This document shows, piece by piece, positions 44,380-53,026 of a stretch of DNA of 64,000 nucleotides (position 1 is the stretch's first letter; the number at the start of each line of letters is the position of its first letter). Source of the stretch: Thermodesulfobacteriota bacterium (GTDB lineage Bacteria; Desulfobacterota_D; UBA1144; Nemesobacterales; UBA2774). The notes under the pieces were generated by a model that saw nothing but the letters and a program-made list of their open reading frames with translations, made no database searches and was not told where the DNA came from. The stretch lies in the NCBI GenBank assembly GCA_021604765.1, contig BQJP01000006.1, forward strand, positions 1-64,000. Direction: 5' to 3'. The position numbers were made by a program, and so were the translations under genes.

Positions 44380-45147
44380 TTAATCACTAGTAAAGAAAGT
44401 GCTCTCAGTTATTGTCTGATTACCGCTTTCTTCTCTGGCTAATACTTCAAATTTGTACTCAGCTCCAGGAACAACGAAGTCAGGAGAAACCAAATACTCT
44501 GTAGTATCGGGTGGAAGAATTACTGTTAACTTCTGCTCAGGTTCTGAGTCCACTATTTCAATGACTAGCTCATAATGTTCTATCTCTATATCCGTCTCGT
44601 TTCCGCATTCACCAGTAGGAGATGATGTGTCAATTTTATTTGTTACCGGCATCCATGCAATTATTAGAGGCTGAGTAGGGTCAACTTCTTCTCCCTCTGC
44701 CGGGAATATTACCTCTGGTCCGCATGGTAGGTCATGAGTGAGTTCGGCAGTGGTTTCTACTTTTTGTCTGTCGATTGTAAATCCTTTAAATTCATATTCG
44801 CCCTCAGGCATGAACTCAAGTATTTCAGGTAGTGATAAGTCAGCATAATTTGGTTCGTTGCTCTCTGTGAAGAGCTCAGCACTTCCGAACCTTCTCAGTT
44901 TGCCACGGTTACTAACTCCGTAGACATGCCTACCGTCAGGGCCTTTTACCCTAATCCTCTGCCATGGGTCTCCGTCCACAAATAATTGGAATCCTGCATC
45001 GCCGTCAGTGTCATTTACTTCAACTCTTATTTCAGCTTCAAACTTAGGCAACTCTTGAGCTTGCAAATCAACTGAGGCCATTAAACCAAATACCAATACT
45101 AATATAAAAACAGATACATAACCGCCAAAATCAAATAAACTTCTCAT
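44380..45147 (-). CDS. Exported beta-sandwich protein (255 aa, unknown)
   Basis: A 255-residue protein with an N-terminal signal (VFILVLVFGLMASVDLQAQ, cleavage after about residue 31). The C-terminal half reads like a fibronectin-III/Ig-type domain (PEVIFPAEGEEVDPTQPLII then WMPV; YELVIEIVDSEPEQKLTVIL; PGAEYKFEVLARE). It is presumably periplasmic or on the surface. Box C lies 47 bp before the start. No specific function is assigned. Confidence 0.7.
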   Translation of the reverse strand: MRSLFDFGGYVSVFILVLVFGLMASVDLQAQELPKFEAEIRVEVNDTDGDAGFQLFVDGDPWQRIRVKGPDGRHVYGVSNRGKLRRFGSAELFTESNEPNYADLSLPEILEFMPEGEYEFKGFTIDRQKVETTAELTHDLPCGPEVIFPAEGEEVDPTQPLIIAWMPVTNKIDTSSPTGECGNETDIEIEHYELVIEIVDSEPEQKLTVILPPDTTEYLVSPDFVVPGAEYKFEVLAREESGNQTITESTFFTSD

Positions 45148-45193
45148 TGTAATACCTCCTGATTTAGATTTACTAAAATCATATCAAGAGATA

Positions 45194-45221
45194 ATTGCTG
45201 AAATATTTCCTGAAGGTTACA
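45194..45221 (-). promoter_or_regulatory. 11-bp-periodic response-regulator box C
   Basis: Minus strand TGTAAC-N5-GGAAAT-N5-AGCAAT, three half sites at exact 11-bp steps, ending 47 bp before the exported-protein start, much as in box A. Confidence 0.5.
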
Positions 45222-45256
45222 AATAGGAAAGGATTTTGCAGAAAAATTAGATATTG

Positions 45257-46639
45257 TTATGCAGGTAGATGAACGGAAAAAGCTGAACCAGTGCCAGGAG
45301 TACTAAAAACTTCAACATATCCTCTGTGAGCACCCACTATAGCTTTTACTAAACTAAGACCCAAACCTAAACCACGTTCAGTACGACTCTTATCACCTCT
45401 ATATAACCTGTCCCAAATGTTATCAAGCTCACGTTCTGAAATTCCAACACCAGTGTCTTTAACAGTAATTCTAACTTCATTCGCAGCCTGATCAGCTTCT
45501 ATATCTACTTTACCACCACGGGGTGTATATTTGATAGCATTGTCTAATAGATTAGCAAGCACCTGTCGCAACCTGCTACTGTCAGCTGTAACATAAAGTT
45601 CCTCTGGAAAGCCAGTCTCTACCGCAATCTCTTTCTCTTCAGCTACATAACTATATAGATCGACAACCTCATCTATCATAGGTGCCACATTGATTTTTTC
45701 AGGGTTGAGTTTCATAGCTCCGGTCTCAGCCTCTGAAACATCCATTAAAGTATTGAGCATTACTTGTATACGTTCTGATTCTTCTACGCAGTCAACTAAA
45801 GCATCTCTAAGGTTTTCACTGCTATCTGACTGTAAAGCGACCTCTGCAGTGCCTCTTAGCCTTGTCATGGGAGTTCTAAGATCGTGTGCCACATTATCTA
45901 AAACATCCCGCATGCCGTTTATGAGCGTCTCGATTTTATCAAGCATTTTGTTGAAAAGCGAAATAAGCTCGTCATGTAGTATGTCTGCACGTTGTTCCGG
46001 AACTCTCACATCAATCTTTGAATTGTTAACTATTGAATCAAGAGTGTTAATAAGCTGTCTGATTGGATTTAATGCACGGTCAGCGATAAATAGTCCTCCC
46101 AAATATCCAAGGAGCACAATAGGAATAATCGCAAACAAATACACTCTCTTGATTTTGCCAAGAAGTTCTTCACGTTCTTCCATTGTCTGACCCATCTGAA
46201 GGGCAGATCCTTCGGCAAGAATAAATGTTCTAACTTCCCACTTTTCCCCGTCCATTTCATTCTCTAGATCAACCCAACCGTCTTGTGCTGGTAGGATATT
46301 TTGTTTTACATATTCTGAGCCAATGTCTCCCCAATCCTCAGGGATTCTTAATATCGGTGATTTACCTTCACTTGTAACAAGCCGTACAAAAAACGGGTCG
46401 TTAGCATCTTCAAACACTTCAACGGAGAGAGCTTCAGTACCTTCCTCTTCGTAAATTTCCTTAAGCTCTAAAATATCCTCTTCAACTTCGGATCTGCTTT
46501 GTTCATAAATATAGGAAGAAATTACCGTATATGCGTAAATGTTTATTGCCAGAGAGCTTAGAACAAAGAACACCGTATACCATGTGATAAGTCTGAAGCT
46601 ATTTGATTTAAGCAATAATTTAGGATTCTTTAAGAACAT
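45257..46639 (-). CDS. Sensor histidine kinase
   Basis: A 460-residue membrane kinase. Helices at about 18-40 and 166-186 enclose a periplasmic sensor of about 125 residues. HAMP follows, then the phospho-acceptor VAHDLRTPMTRLRG (His 252), the N box LANLLDNAIKYTPRGG, G boxes DTGVGISERELDNIWDRLYRGD and GLGLGLSLVKAIVGAH. It phosphorylates the regulator encoded just upstream, whose gene overlaps it by 20 nt. The signal sensed is not evident. Confidence 0.93.
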   Translation of the reverse strand: MFLKNPKLLLKSNSFRLITWYTVFFVLSSLAINIYAYTVISSYIYEQSRSEVEEDILELKEIYEEEGTEALSVEVFEDANDPFFVRLVTSEGKSPILRIPEDWGDIGSEYVKQNILPAQDGWVDLENEMDGEKWEVRTFILAEGSALQMGQTMEEREELLGKIKRVYLFAIIPIVLLGYLGGLFIADRALNPIRQLINTLDSIVNNSKIDVRVPEQRADILHDELISLFNKMLDKIETLINGMRDVLDNVAHDLRTPMTRLRGTAEVALQSDSSENLRDALVDCVEESERIQVMLNTLMDVSEAETGAMKLNPEKINVAPMIDEVVDLYSYVAEEKEIAVETGFPEELYVTADSSRLRQVLANLLDNAIKYTPRGGKVDIEADQAANEVRITVKDTGVGISERELDNIWDRLYRGDKSRTERGLGLGLSLVKAIVGAHRGYVEVFSTPGTGSAFSVHLPA

Positions 46640-47294
46640 AGCCCACCCCTCTAATGGTATGAATCATTTTTTTGTCAAAGTTTTTATCGACCTTATTTCT
46701 TAGTCTGCAAACAAGTACATCCACAACATTTGTCTGAGGGTCGAAATTGTAATCATATACGTGCTCCATAATTAGAGTTTTAGAAAGCACTCTGTCTGCA
46801 CTTCTCATAAGATACTCCAGTAATGCAAATTCTCTGGGTTGCAGATTAATTTTCTTGTCTTCTCTAATTACTTCCCTATTAAGTAAATCCATTGATAAGC
46901 TTCCAACTTTAAGTTTTGTACTTTCACTAGCTCCGGTTGATCTTCTCATTAGTGCATAGATACGGGCAAGTAACTCTGAGAAGGAAAATGGCTTAGTCAG
47001 ATAATCATCTCCTCCAATTTCCAATCCTCTGACTCTGTCATCTACACTTCGTTTAGCACTTAGGATAATTACAGGTGTGTTTATGTTATTAGACCTAAGC
47101 TCTCCAATAAGACTTAGTCCATCTAGAATTGGAAGCATAATATCAATAACTGCTGCATCATAGGGCTCTGCTAAGGCGAGATTTAACCCTTCCTCCCCGT
47201 TATAAGCCGCATCTACAGCAAATCCAGCTTGTTTAAGCCCATTAGCTATAAACGATGCGATTTTTTTATCGTCTTCTATTACCAATATTCTCAT
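46620..47294 (-). CDS. OmpR/PhoB-family response regulator
   Basis: A 224-residue regulator. The receiver has the acidic pair in VIEDDKK, the phospho-acceptor D51 in AAVIDIMLPILDG, and the Thr/Ser and Lys positions (ILSAKRS; DYLTKPFSF). The C-terminal winged helix has LQPREFALLEYLMRSADRVLS and VDVLVCRLRNKVD, then IHTIRGVGYVL. Downstream it overlaps the kinase gene by 20 nt; upstream it is 11 nt from the porin-like gene, so barrel, regulator and kinase form one operon. Its likely sites are boxes A to D. Confidence 0.94.
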   Translation of the reverse strand: MRILVIEDDKKIASFIANGLKQAGFAVDAAYNGEEGLNLALAEPYDAAVIDIMLPILDGLSLIGELRSNNINTPVIILSAKRSVDDRVRGLEIGGDDYLTKPFSFSELLARIYALMRRSTGASESTKLKVGSLSMDLLNREVIREDKKINLQPREFALLEYLMRSADRVLSKTLIMEHVYDYNFDPQTNVVDVLVCRLRNKVDKNFDKKMIHTIRGVGYVLKES

Positions 47295-47305
47295 AACCAG
47301 ACCTC

Positions 47306-48595
47306 CTAAAACTCATAAGCCATAACTAATTTTGTTATAAAGCCATTCACAGCATCAGACGGAAAAGCATTTCCTGGAAAAAAGACGCCTAACGATAGAG
47401 CTATAGCCAATTTCTCTTCTTTTTGTTCGTAGCCGAGTATAAGATCGATTTCACTACCCAGGCTTTTATTAATACCGTCAGGGTCCACATCTAAATTAGA
47501 ATCTCTGAGTTCATCTGAAGCATCAGTCTGAAAATAGTAGTGATATACAAGGTCGATCGATGATTCCTCTGTTGGATTGATGCCGGTTCCAGTAGTTAAT
47601 ATAGACATGTTACTAAGGTCAGGCTCGAAGAACTCACCGTAGTATAAAAAATCAACAACTCCATTAAAATCGCCTTCGTTTCCCTGAAGACCTGTCTGCC
47701 TAAATTCTCTTGTTCCAAATGCATATCCTAGTGTTAAAGACGGTTCAAACCTCACATCAAGAGCATATGTTGAGCCAACATCAAAACCAAACCCGCTAAT
47801 ATTGTTGCTTCCATCTTCACCAGTTACGTAAGCAAGCTCAAGCCAGTAATCAAGATTTCCACTCACCTCTCCATCTGAATGAACACCCAGAAATATAGGG
47901 CTGTTATTTTCTCCAGTAGTGTCATCACGAGCCAGAAAATATGCGGCTACGTTAGTATCTTCATTGAAGTAGTATGTACTGTAGATAATATAATTATTAG
48001 TTTTATCTCCTGCATCTTTTCTTATTAGATCTCTATTAACAAATCCTCCACGACTGAATGACAACTGGGTAACTATTCCCCAATGTAGGATAAATGCTCT
48101 TGCTCCATCTAACTCCGCATCATATAACCACTGTCTTTCGTCATCGAACTGCTGTCTGCCTATTTGGAATGAAAATCTGTCTTCAAAAAGGTCCTTAAAG
48201 AAAAGATATCCCTCTTCTAATTCAAAAATGGCTCTATCTTTTTTGTTTCGACCATCTTCTATCTCAAATTCAGCACCGATTTTGAAACTAGCAAAAGCCT
48301 GAAGGAAGCTAAAGGGGTCAAATGAAAATGCTAAAACAACAACTGGCTCAATTGTAGATAAATCCTCGTCAGTAGAACCGTCTAAATCTTTATTTCTATC
48401 TAGCTTATACTCAAACTCAATCTGTGATCCAAAGGTTAAATATGGCAGTATCTGATACTTTGTCTCGGGTGGCTCATTAGGGTCAAATCCCTCGGACCTG
48501 GCTTTTCGGGCCTGTCCACTTGATTCAGATGCGAAGATGAACAATGAGATCAGAATTATAAGTGCAGGTAACAAGGTTCTATTAAAGTTCAACAT
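47306..48595 (-). CDS. Outer-membrane beta-barrel, alginate-export (AlgE)-like
   Basis: A 429-residue protein with a signal peptide (LLPALIILISLFIFASESSGQA). Repeated amphipathic strands with aromatic girdle residues fill the rest, ending in a C-terminal Phe (LVMAYEF), as outer-membrane barrels do. FSFQIGRQQFDDERQWLYDAELDGA and FILHWGIVTQLSFSRGG fit the alginate-export porin family. Whether it moves a polysaccharide or small solutes is unknown. It is first in the operon with the two-component genes, which suggests that the system controls an envelope transport function. Confidence 0.78.
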   Translation of the reverse strand: MLNFNRTLLPALIILISLFIFASESSGQARKARSEGFDPNEPPETKYQILPYLTFGSQIEFEYKLDRNKDLDGSTDEDLSTIEPVVVLAFSFDPFSFLQAFASFKIGAEFEIEDGRNKKDRAIFELEEGYLFFKDLFEDRFSFQIGRQQFDDERQWLYDAELDGARAFILHWGIVTQLSFSRGGFVNRDLIRKDAGDKTNNYIIYSTYYFNEDTNVAAYFLARDDTTGENNSPIFLGVHSDGEVSGNLDYWLELAYVTGEDGSNNISGFGFDVGSTYALDVRFEPSLTLGYAFGTREFRQTGLQGNEGDFNGVVDFLYYGEFFEPDLSNMSILTTGTGINPTEESSIDLVYHYYFQTDASDELRDSNLDVDPDGINKSLGSEIDLILGYEQKEEKLAIALSLGVFFPGNAFPSDAVNGFITKLVMAYEF

Positions 48596-48711
48596 GGTAA
48601 CCTCAATGTCAGATTTAGTTGCTGTAACTATCTCCTATCTAATTAAGATTCTACTATATAGCTATTGCTTAATCTATCTATTATTTGGTTATTTAAGAAT
48701 GATTACAGGAT

Positions 48712-48739
48712 TGTAATCTGAGCGTAATGTCTCTGTAAT
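48712..48739 (+). promoter_or_regulatory. 11-bp-periodic response-regulator box D
   Basis: TGTAAT-N5-CGTAAT-N5-TGTAAT, three half sites at exact 11-bp steps on the plus strand, in the divergent region between the barrel operon and the PAP2 gene. On the minus strand TGTAAT-N5-TTAAAT lies just to the left and may serve the barrel operon. Confidence 0.6.
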
Positions 48740-48741
48740 GG

Positions 48742-49569
48742 TTGCTCTATATCGTAGTCATTTATGGTGGCTACATAACAGGACCAACAGAGAGTAATAA
48801 GCCAATTAAGACGCTTTTTCTTATTGTAAGCGTTATTATTTTTTTCAATATCCCTATTTGTGCTCAAGAGATTGGAGATGAAAGTACTTTATTTTACTTC
48901 TCTAACACTCTTCCAAAAAACCTTTTATTGGGCACGAAGAATACATTTGCAGGATGGAATCTTTTAATACTCGGAGCCGGTATTGGAGCTGCTATACCTC
49001 TCTCACAAACTGATGTGGATCAGAACATACAAGATGAATTAGAAAACTCCATAGGAAACTTTGCGGATATAGGAGATATAGGCGGTAATGCACTAACACT
49101 GGCAGGAATAAATGCCACCTTATATATTTTTAGCGATGTAACTGATAATGGAAAGCTGCTAGAAACGAGCAAAGCCTTGATTGAGGCAAATATCATTACT
49201 TCGGTTATGACAGGAGCTCTGAAAATTTCGGTCGGTAGAGAAAGACCTGATGGAAGTGGCAGCCGTTTTAATTCATCTTTTCCTTCAGGTCATGTGGCAG
49301 GGAGTTTTACTATAGCATCTGTTTTCGATTCAATGTATGGGTATAAAGTAGGAATACCTCTTTACACATTTGCTGGTTTTGTAGGTTTGTCACGAATTTC
49401 GGATAATAAACATTATCTATCGGATGTACTCTTCGGCGCTGCTTTAGGCACGGTGGTTGGAAGAGGTGTAACTAAGATTCATAAAAATGAAGGTAAAGAC
49501 GACAGACTTACTATTCTGCCATTCACAGATGGCATAAATTCAGGACTCTCGATAACTCTGAGTTGGTGA
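48742..49569 (+). CDS. PAP2-family phosphatase, exported
   Basis: A 275-residue (or about 254-residue) protein. The three PAP2 motifs are complete: KISVGRERP, FPSGH and SRISDNKHYLSD. It would dephosphorylate a lipid pyrophosphate or similar substrate on the periplasmic side. The TTG at 48742 is only 3 bp after box D and gives an odd N-terminus. An in-frame ATT at 48805, 9 nt after GAGAG, would give a clean signal peptide (KTLFLIVSVIIFFNIPICAQ), so the true start may be there. Regulation by the adjacent response regulator is likely. Confidence 0.8.
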   Translation: MLYIVVIYGGYITGPTESNKPIKTLFLIVSVIIFFNIPICAQEIGDESTLFYFSNTLPKNLLLGTKNTFAGWNLLILGAGIGAAIPLSQTDVDQNIQDELENSIGNFADIGDIGGNALTLAGINATLYIFSDVTDNGKLLETSKALIEANIITSVMTGALKISVGRERPDGSGSRFNSSFPSGHVAGSFTIASVFDSMYGYKVGIPLYTFAGFVGLSRISDNKHYLSDVLFGAALGTVVGRGVTKIHKNEGKDDRLTILPFTDGINSGLSITLSW

Positions 49570-49591
49570 AGTTATCTAACAATTGGTAATT

Positions 49592-49617
49592 ATCAGGAGT
49601 TCGAAGTGTATCAACTA
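49592..49617 (+). repeat. Dispersed 26-bp repeat, copy 2
   Basis: Identical to 42949-42974, again intergenic. The shared TCAGGAGTTCGAA recalls a tRNA T-arm but no cloverleaf can be drawn. Confidence 0.8.
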
Positions 49618-49722
49618 ACCCGAGCCAAAATTTTCGAGTAAACTATCACTGGTTTTTATTCTCACACAAGGTGAAGAAAGTAGGCTCTTTTGCTTCAGTA
49701 TATGAGTGTGTTCCCGGTACAA

Positions 49723-50730
49723 CTATTTTGTGAGATACCAGTAAAGCCATCTAATCTTTTTTAGAATCTGGTTTTCAAGTACGCTGAGTGTTGTCCCTTT
49801 CAAAGTTCGGAGTGAGGATCCCATAAAGACGCCATTTTCTAGATCACTGATTTTATAGCGCTTCGGTTTACTCACAGCCGGGCCTGTATTTTGAAGGATG
49901 GTTTCCATTCTAGCATTAAAGAGCTTATCATCTGATTCCATCTCGCTTGGGTCTGATATTAATAAATTGCCGCTGGGTGTTTTTAAGTACTTTCTCGCAC
50001 CCCCTCCTGGGGCGAGAAGATGCCACGCTTGGGCCTGTGTTGTGACCATCAGAGTATAGTTCTTTTTAATTAACCTTGCGCATAGATCGCTCTCCTCCCG
50101 ATGCGCATGGTCCGAGTACCCCTCAACGGCCCAGCCCTTCGCCTCCTCAATCGCTTGGCGGCGGTAACATATTGCTCCCCCGAGGAGACTCTCGACTTCT
50201 ATAACCTCAGGCTTGTTATAATAGTGATGGCCCTGCAATTTCCATATCATTTCATCAAGTGTCGACATCTGTGATCTTTCGGCTAGTTCTATATCCAAGT
50301 TAGCCTTTTTTGCTTTAGGTCCTGGAAAACACCCACCCACGGCTGCCAGCGGTCTGTCGGCGAAAAAATGAAACGGTTTCAGTATGTTTTCAATGAAACT
50401 GGGATCCGGAAGCATGTCGTCATCTATTCTCAAAATGAACTCAATTGATTTCGGCACAGCCTCCATTGCCTGCTGGTGCCTTTTCCAGCCGTCTTTAGTA
50501 CGAAGGATTTTGATTTCATGACCGAGGTTTCTGGCAACTGTAAGAAGATCAGTAATCGAATCATCTCTCTCTATGGGTGAATCGCTCTGATCATTGATTA
50601 CGATCATAAAATTCGTATACGTTTGATTAAGCAGAGAGGTTAGTAATACAGCTAGGTAGGAAGGACGGTTTTTCGTTGGTATTGCTACCGCTATTTTTTC
50701 GTCCTTTTTTATATGCCTTAATCTAAGCAT
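49723..50730 (-). CDS. Family-2 glycosyltransferase
   Basis: A 335-residue GT-A-fold enzyme. VAIPTKNRPSYLAVLLTSLLNQT opens the nucleotide-sugar domain, FILRIDDDMLPDPSFIENIL holds the DxD metal site, GGCFPG the acceptor loop and GYSDHAHREESDLCARL the ED catalytic region. It has no membrane helix. It is the last and most distant gene of the leftward alpha-glucan cluster (221 bp gap), so membership is uncertain. The sugar and acceptor cannot be told. Confidence 0.82.
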   Translation of the reverse strand: MLRLRHIKKDEKIAVAIPTKNRPSYLAVLLTSLLNQTYTNFMIVINDQSDSPIERDDSITDLLTVARNLGHEIKILRTKDGWKRHQQAMEAVPKSIEFILRIDDDMLPDPSFIENILKPFHFFADRPLAAVGGCFPGPKAKKANLDIELAERSQMSTLDEMIWKLQGHHYYNKPEVIEVESLLGGAICYRRQAIEEAKGWAVEGYSDHAHREESDLCARLIKKNYTLMVTTQAQAWHLLAPGGGARKYLKTPSGNLLISDPSEMESDDKLFNARMETILQNTGPAVSKPKRYKISDLENGVFMGSSLRTLKGTTLSVLENQILKKIRWLYWYLTK

Positions 50731-50951
50731 CTTCGTTCGTTGTAAATTTGTTGTAAAGTTTAGAGATCAAATCGCAAATGCTCAGTTCGGAACTTTGTAC
50801 TGTTTCCCTATTGTTAAGCAGCATTTTTATACGAAATATGATATCTAGATGTTTGAAATGAATAAATTCTATATTCTCATTGTAACAATATTATAAAGTA
50901 TTTCTGTTTTGCTTTCCTTTTGTCAACTTTAGCTTAAGTTGGAATAAAGAA

Positions 50952-52943
50952 TCAACCGGATTTATCGGATTTGCTTATATCTATGTAGGCTCTAAGTGTC
51001 TCGGCCACTGTCCACGCCTGAGCGATACATCCTTTTGGATTGTGAGGAGCATCTCCATCGAATATTTCACTTAGGCTACCAATTCCATGAGTGTTTAGGT
51101 TTTGAAATATAGGCTCTAAAAATTCGACAGCTTTTACCTGATCTTTATAGACTTTGAAGTGAGCAAGCGCAAAATGTCCAAGAAGCCATCCCCAGACAGT
51201 TCCCTGGTGGTAAGCGCCGTCTCTTTCACTCGGATTTCCTCGATAAATTCCTTTGTAATCCGCATTTTCAGGAGCAAGACTTCTAAGTCCATAAGAAGTC
51301 AATAATTCCCGGCTGCATATTTCGACTACCATGATTTGTTGCTTTCTTGTTAGTGGGCTTATGGGAAGAGAGACCGTGAATAATTGATTAGGTCTCAGGC
51401 TAGAGTCGGGTCCGTCGGGTCCATCTATAACATCATAACAGTATCCCAAATCATTATTCCAGAAACGCTTAAAACCAATAAATGTTTTATCTGCATAAGA
51501 TTTGTAGGCAACATGGCTCTTTTTCAGTATTTTGGCAAAATCTGTCATTATCAAAAGTGTGTTATACCAGAGTGCATTGATCTCAACACATTTGCCAATT
51601 CTAGGAGTGACAACCCAATCGCCAACCTTTGCGTCCATCCACGTGAGCTGGACGCCTTCTTGACCGGCGTAGATTAGGCTGTCTTCTGCGTCAACCTTAA
51701 TGTTATAGCGGGTGCCTTTTAAGTGCCACTCTATAATATCTTTTAGTATCGGGAAGATTTTTCTTAAAAACTCTTTGTCCTTGGTGTCTTGGTAGTACGA
51801 GTTTACGGCAAGGAAAAACCATAAGGTGGCATCAACTGTGTTGTATTCGGGTTTTTGTCCTTCATCAGGAAAACGATTAGGTAGCATTCCCCTGTCCACA
51901 TATTTCGCAAATGTTAGCAAAATTGATTTGGCTATTTCAGGACGCCCTGTACATAGCGCAAGCCCGGGAAGACTTATCATGGTGTCTCGGCCCCAATCGC
52001 CAAACCAGTGATATCCCGCAATAGCAGTGTTTCCTTCTATAACGGATGGTTGTTGTCTTTTAACAACAAACTGATCTATAGCCAATGTAAGTCTTCCGAT
52101 TTTTTCCCTTAGAGGCTTTCTGTATTTTAGTTTTGGGGAGCTTAGTTTATTTAAAATTTCGGATTCATATGATCTTCTTTTTTCAAGTTCGGTCTGTCCA
52201 TCTATATGTTCCAAATCTTCCGTACTTAAAGCTATAGTTAATGAATCGTTTGAGGACAGTGTGCATGTCAGTTCTCCAGCATGAAGAATGTCCTCTAGGT
52301 GATCAAGTCCTCTTAGTGCTTCCACGGACAAGTTAAAACCATAATACCAATTATGAGCCGACTCAAATTTGCCCCTGTCACTCTTTATATAGAAGGGTGT
52401 CGCATTTTCAAAGGCTATGATTTTAGTTCCGTATTTTAAGGGAACGATATCCATTTGCCAGTTGGATGCTTTTGTTAATGAATGGTAGTCTCTGTAATTG
52501 ACTAAAGCTTTTATTTTAAGTGTCAGATCAGAAGAAGCATGCTTTAAAGAGTAATTAATATATGTGGTATTCTCATTCTGCTTCATCCATATGCGCTTTT
52601 CCAATATGGCATCGGCTATTGCATAACGCCAAAGTGGAATGTTCCCTTCAAGTTGGAAACTCTCAATATTTATATAGCCAAGGGGATCGACTGTATTGTC
52701 TGACCAGTTATTTGAGAAAAGCTTATATTCCCTCTCATGATATAAAACTGTATCGTCGAGTTTTGAGACCAAGAGATATCTTTCTGCTGGAGGATTAAGA
52801 GCTGCGACAAGCAGTCCATGATATCTACGGGTCAAGATTCCTGAAATGGTTCCTGAAGCGAAACTGCCCAAACCGTTAGTTACAAGCCACTCGCGTCTCA
52901 AAGCTTGATCTAAATCACAACATATATCTCGTCCAAATTTCAT
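50952..52943 (-). CDS. Amylo-alpha-1,6-glucosidase / glycogen debranching enzyme (GH133-like)
   Basis: A 663-residue protein. The N-terminal beta-sandwich starts with DLDQALRREWLVTNGLGSFASG then YHGLLVAA, the archaeal-type GDE_N signature. The (alpha/alpha)6 barrel has YHWFGDWGRDTMISLPGL, ANRFPDEG-like LPNRFPDEGQKPEYNTVDATLWF, LIYAGQEGVQLTWMDAKVGDWVVTPR and a final YHQGTVWGWLLGHF. It removes alpha-1,6 branches of glycogen. It is a second debranching enzyme besides the GlgX-type one, of a different fold. Confidence 0.9.
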   Translation of the reverse strand: MKFGRDICCDLDQALRREWLVTNGLGSFASGTISGILTRRYHGLLVAALNPPAERYLLVSKLDDTVLYHEREYKLFSNNWSDNTVDPLGYINIESFQLEGNIPLWRYAIADAILEKRIWMKQNENTTYINYSLKHASSDLTLKIKALVNYRDYHSLTKASNWQMDIVPLKYGTKIIAFENATPFYIKSDRGKFESAHNWYYGFNLSVEALRGLDHLEDILHAGELTCTLSSNDSLTIALSTEDLEHIDGQTELEKRRSYESEILNKLSSPKLKYRKPLREKIGRLTLAIDQFVVKRQQPSVIEGNTAIAGYHWFGDWGRDTMISLPGLALCTGRPEIAKSILLTFAKYVDRGMLPNRFPDEGQKPEYNTVDATLWFFLAVNSYYQDTKDKEFLRKIFPILKDIIEWHLKGTRYNIKVDAEDSLIYAGQEGVQLTWMDAKVGDWVVTPRIGKCVEINALWYNTLLIMTDFAKILKKSHVAYKSYADKTFIGFKRFWNNDLGYCYDVIDGPDGPDSSLRPNQLFTVSLPISPLTRKQQIMVVEICSRELLTSYGLRSLAPENADYKGIYRGNPSERDGAYHQGTVWGWLLGHFALAHFKVYKDQVKAVEFLEPIFQNLNTHGIGSLSEIFDGDAPHNPKGCIAQAWTVAETLRAYIDISKSDKSG

Positions 52944-53026
52944 ACTTGATATAGTTTCTCCTATCGAAGTAAAGTCTGTATCTCTACAATAAAGTCATTA
53001 GATTATCGGGTACTTGGCGCTGTTGT

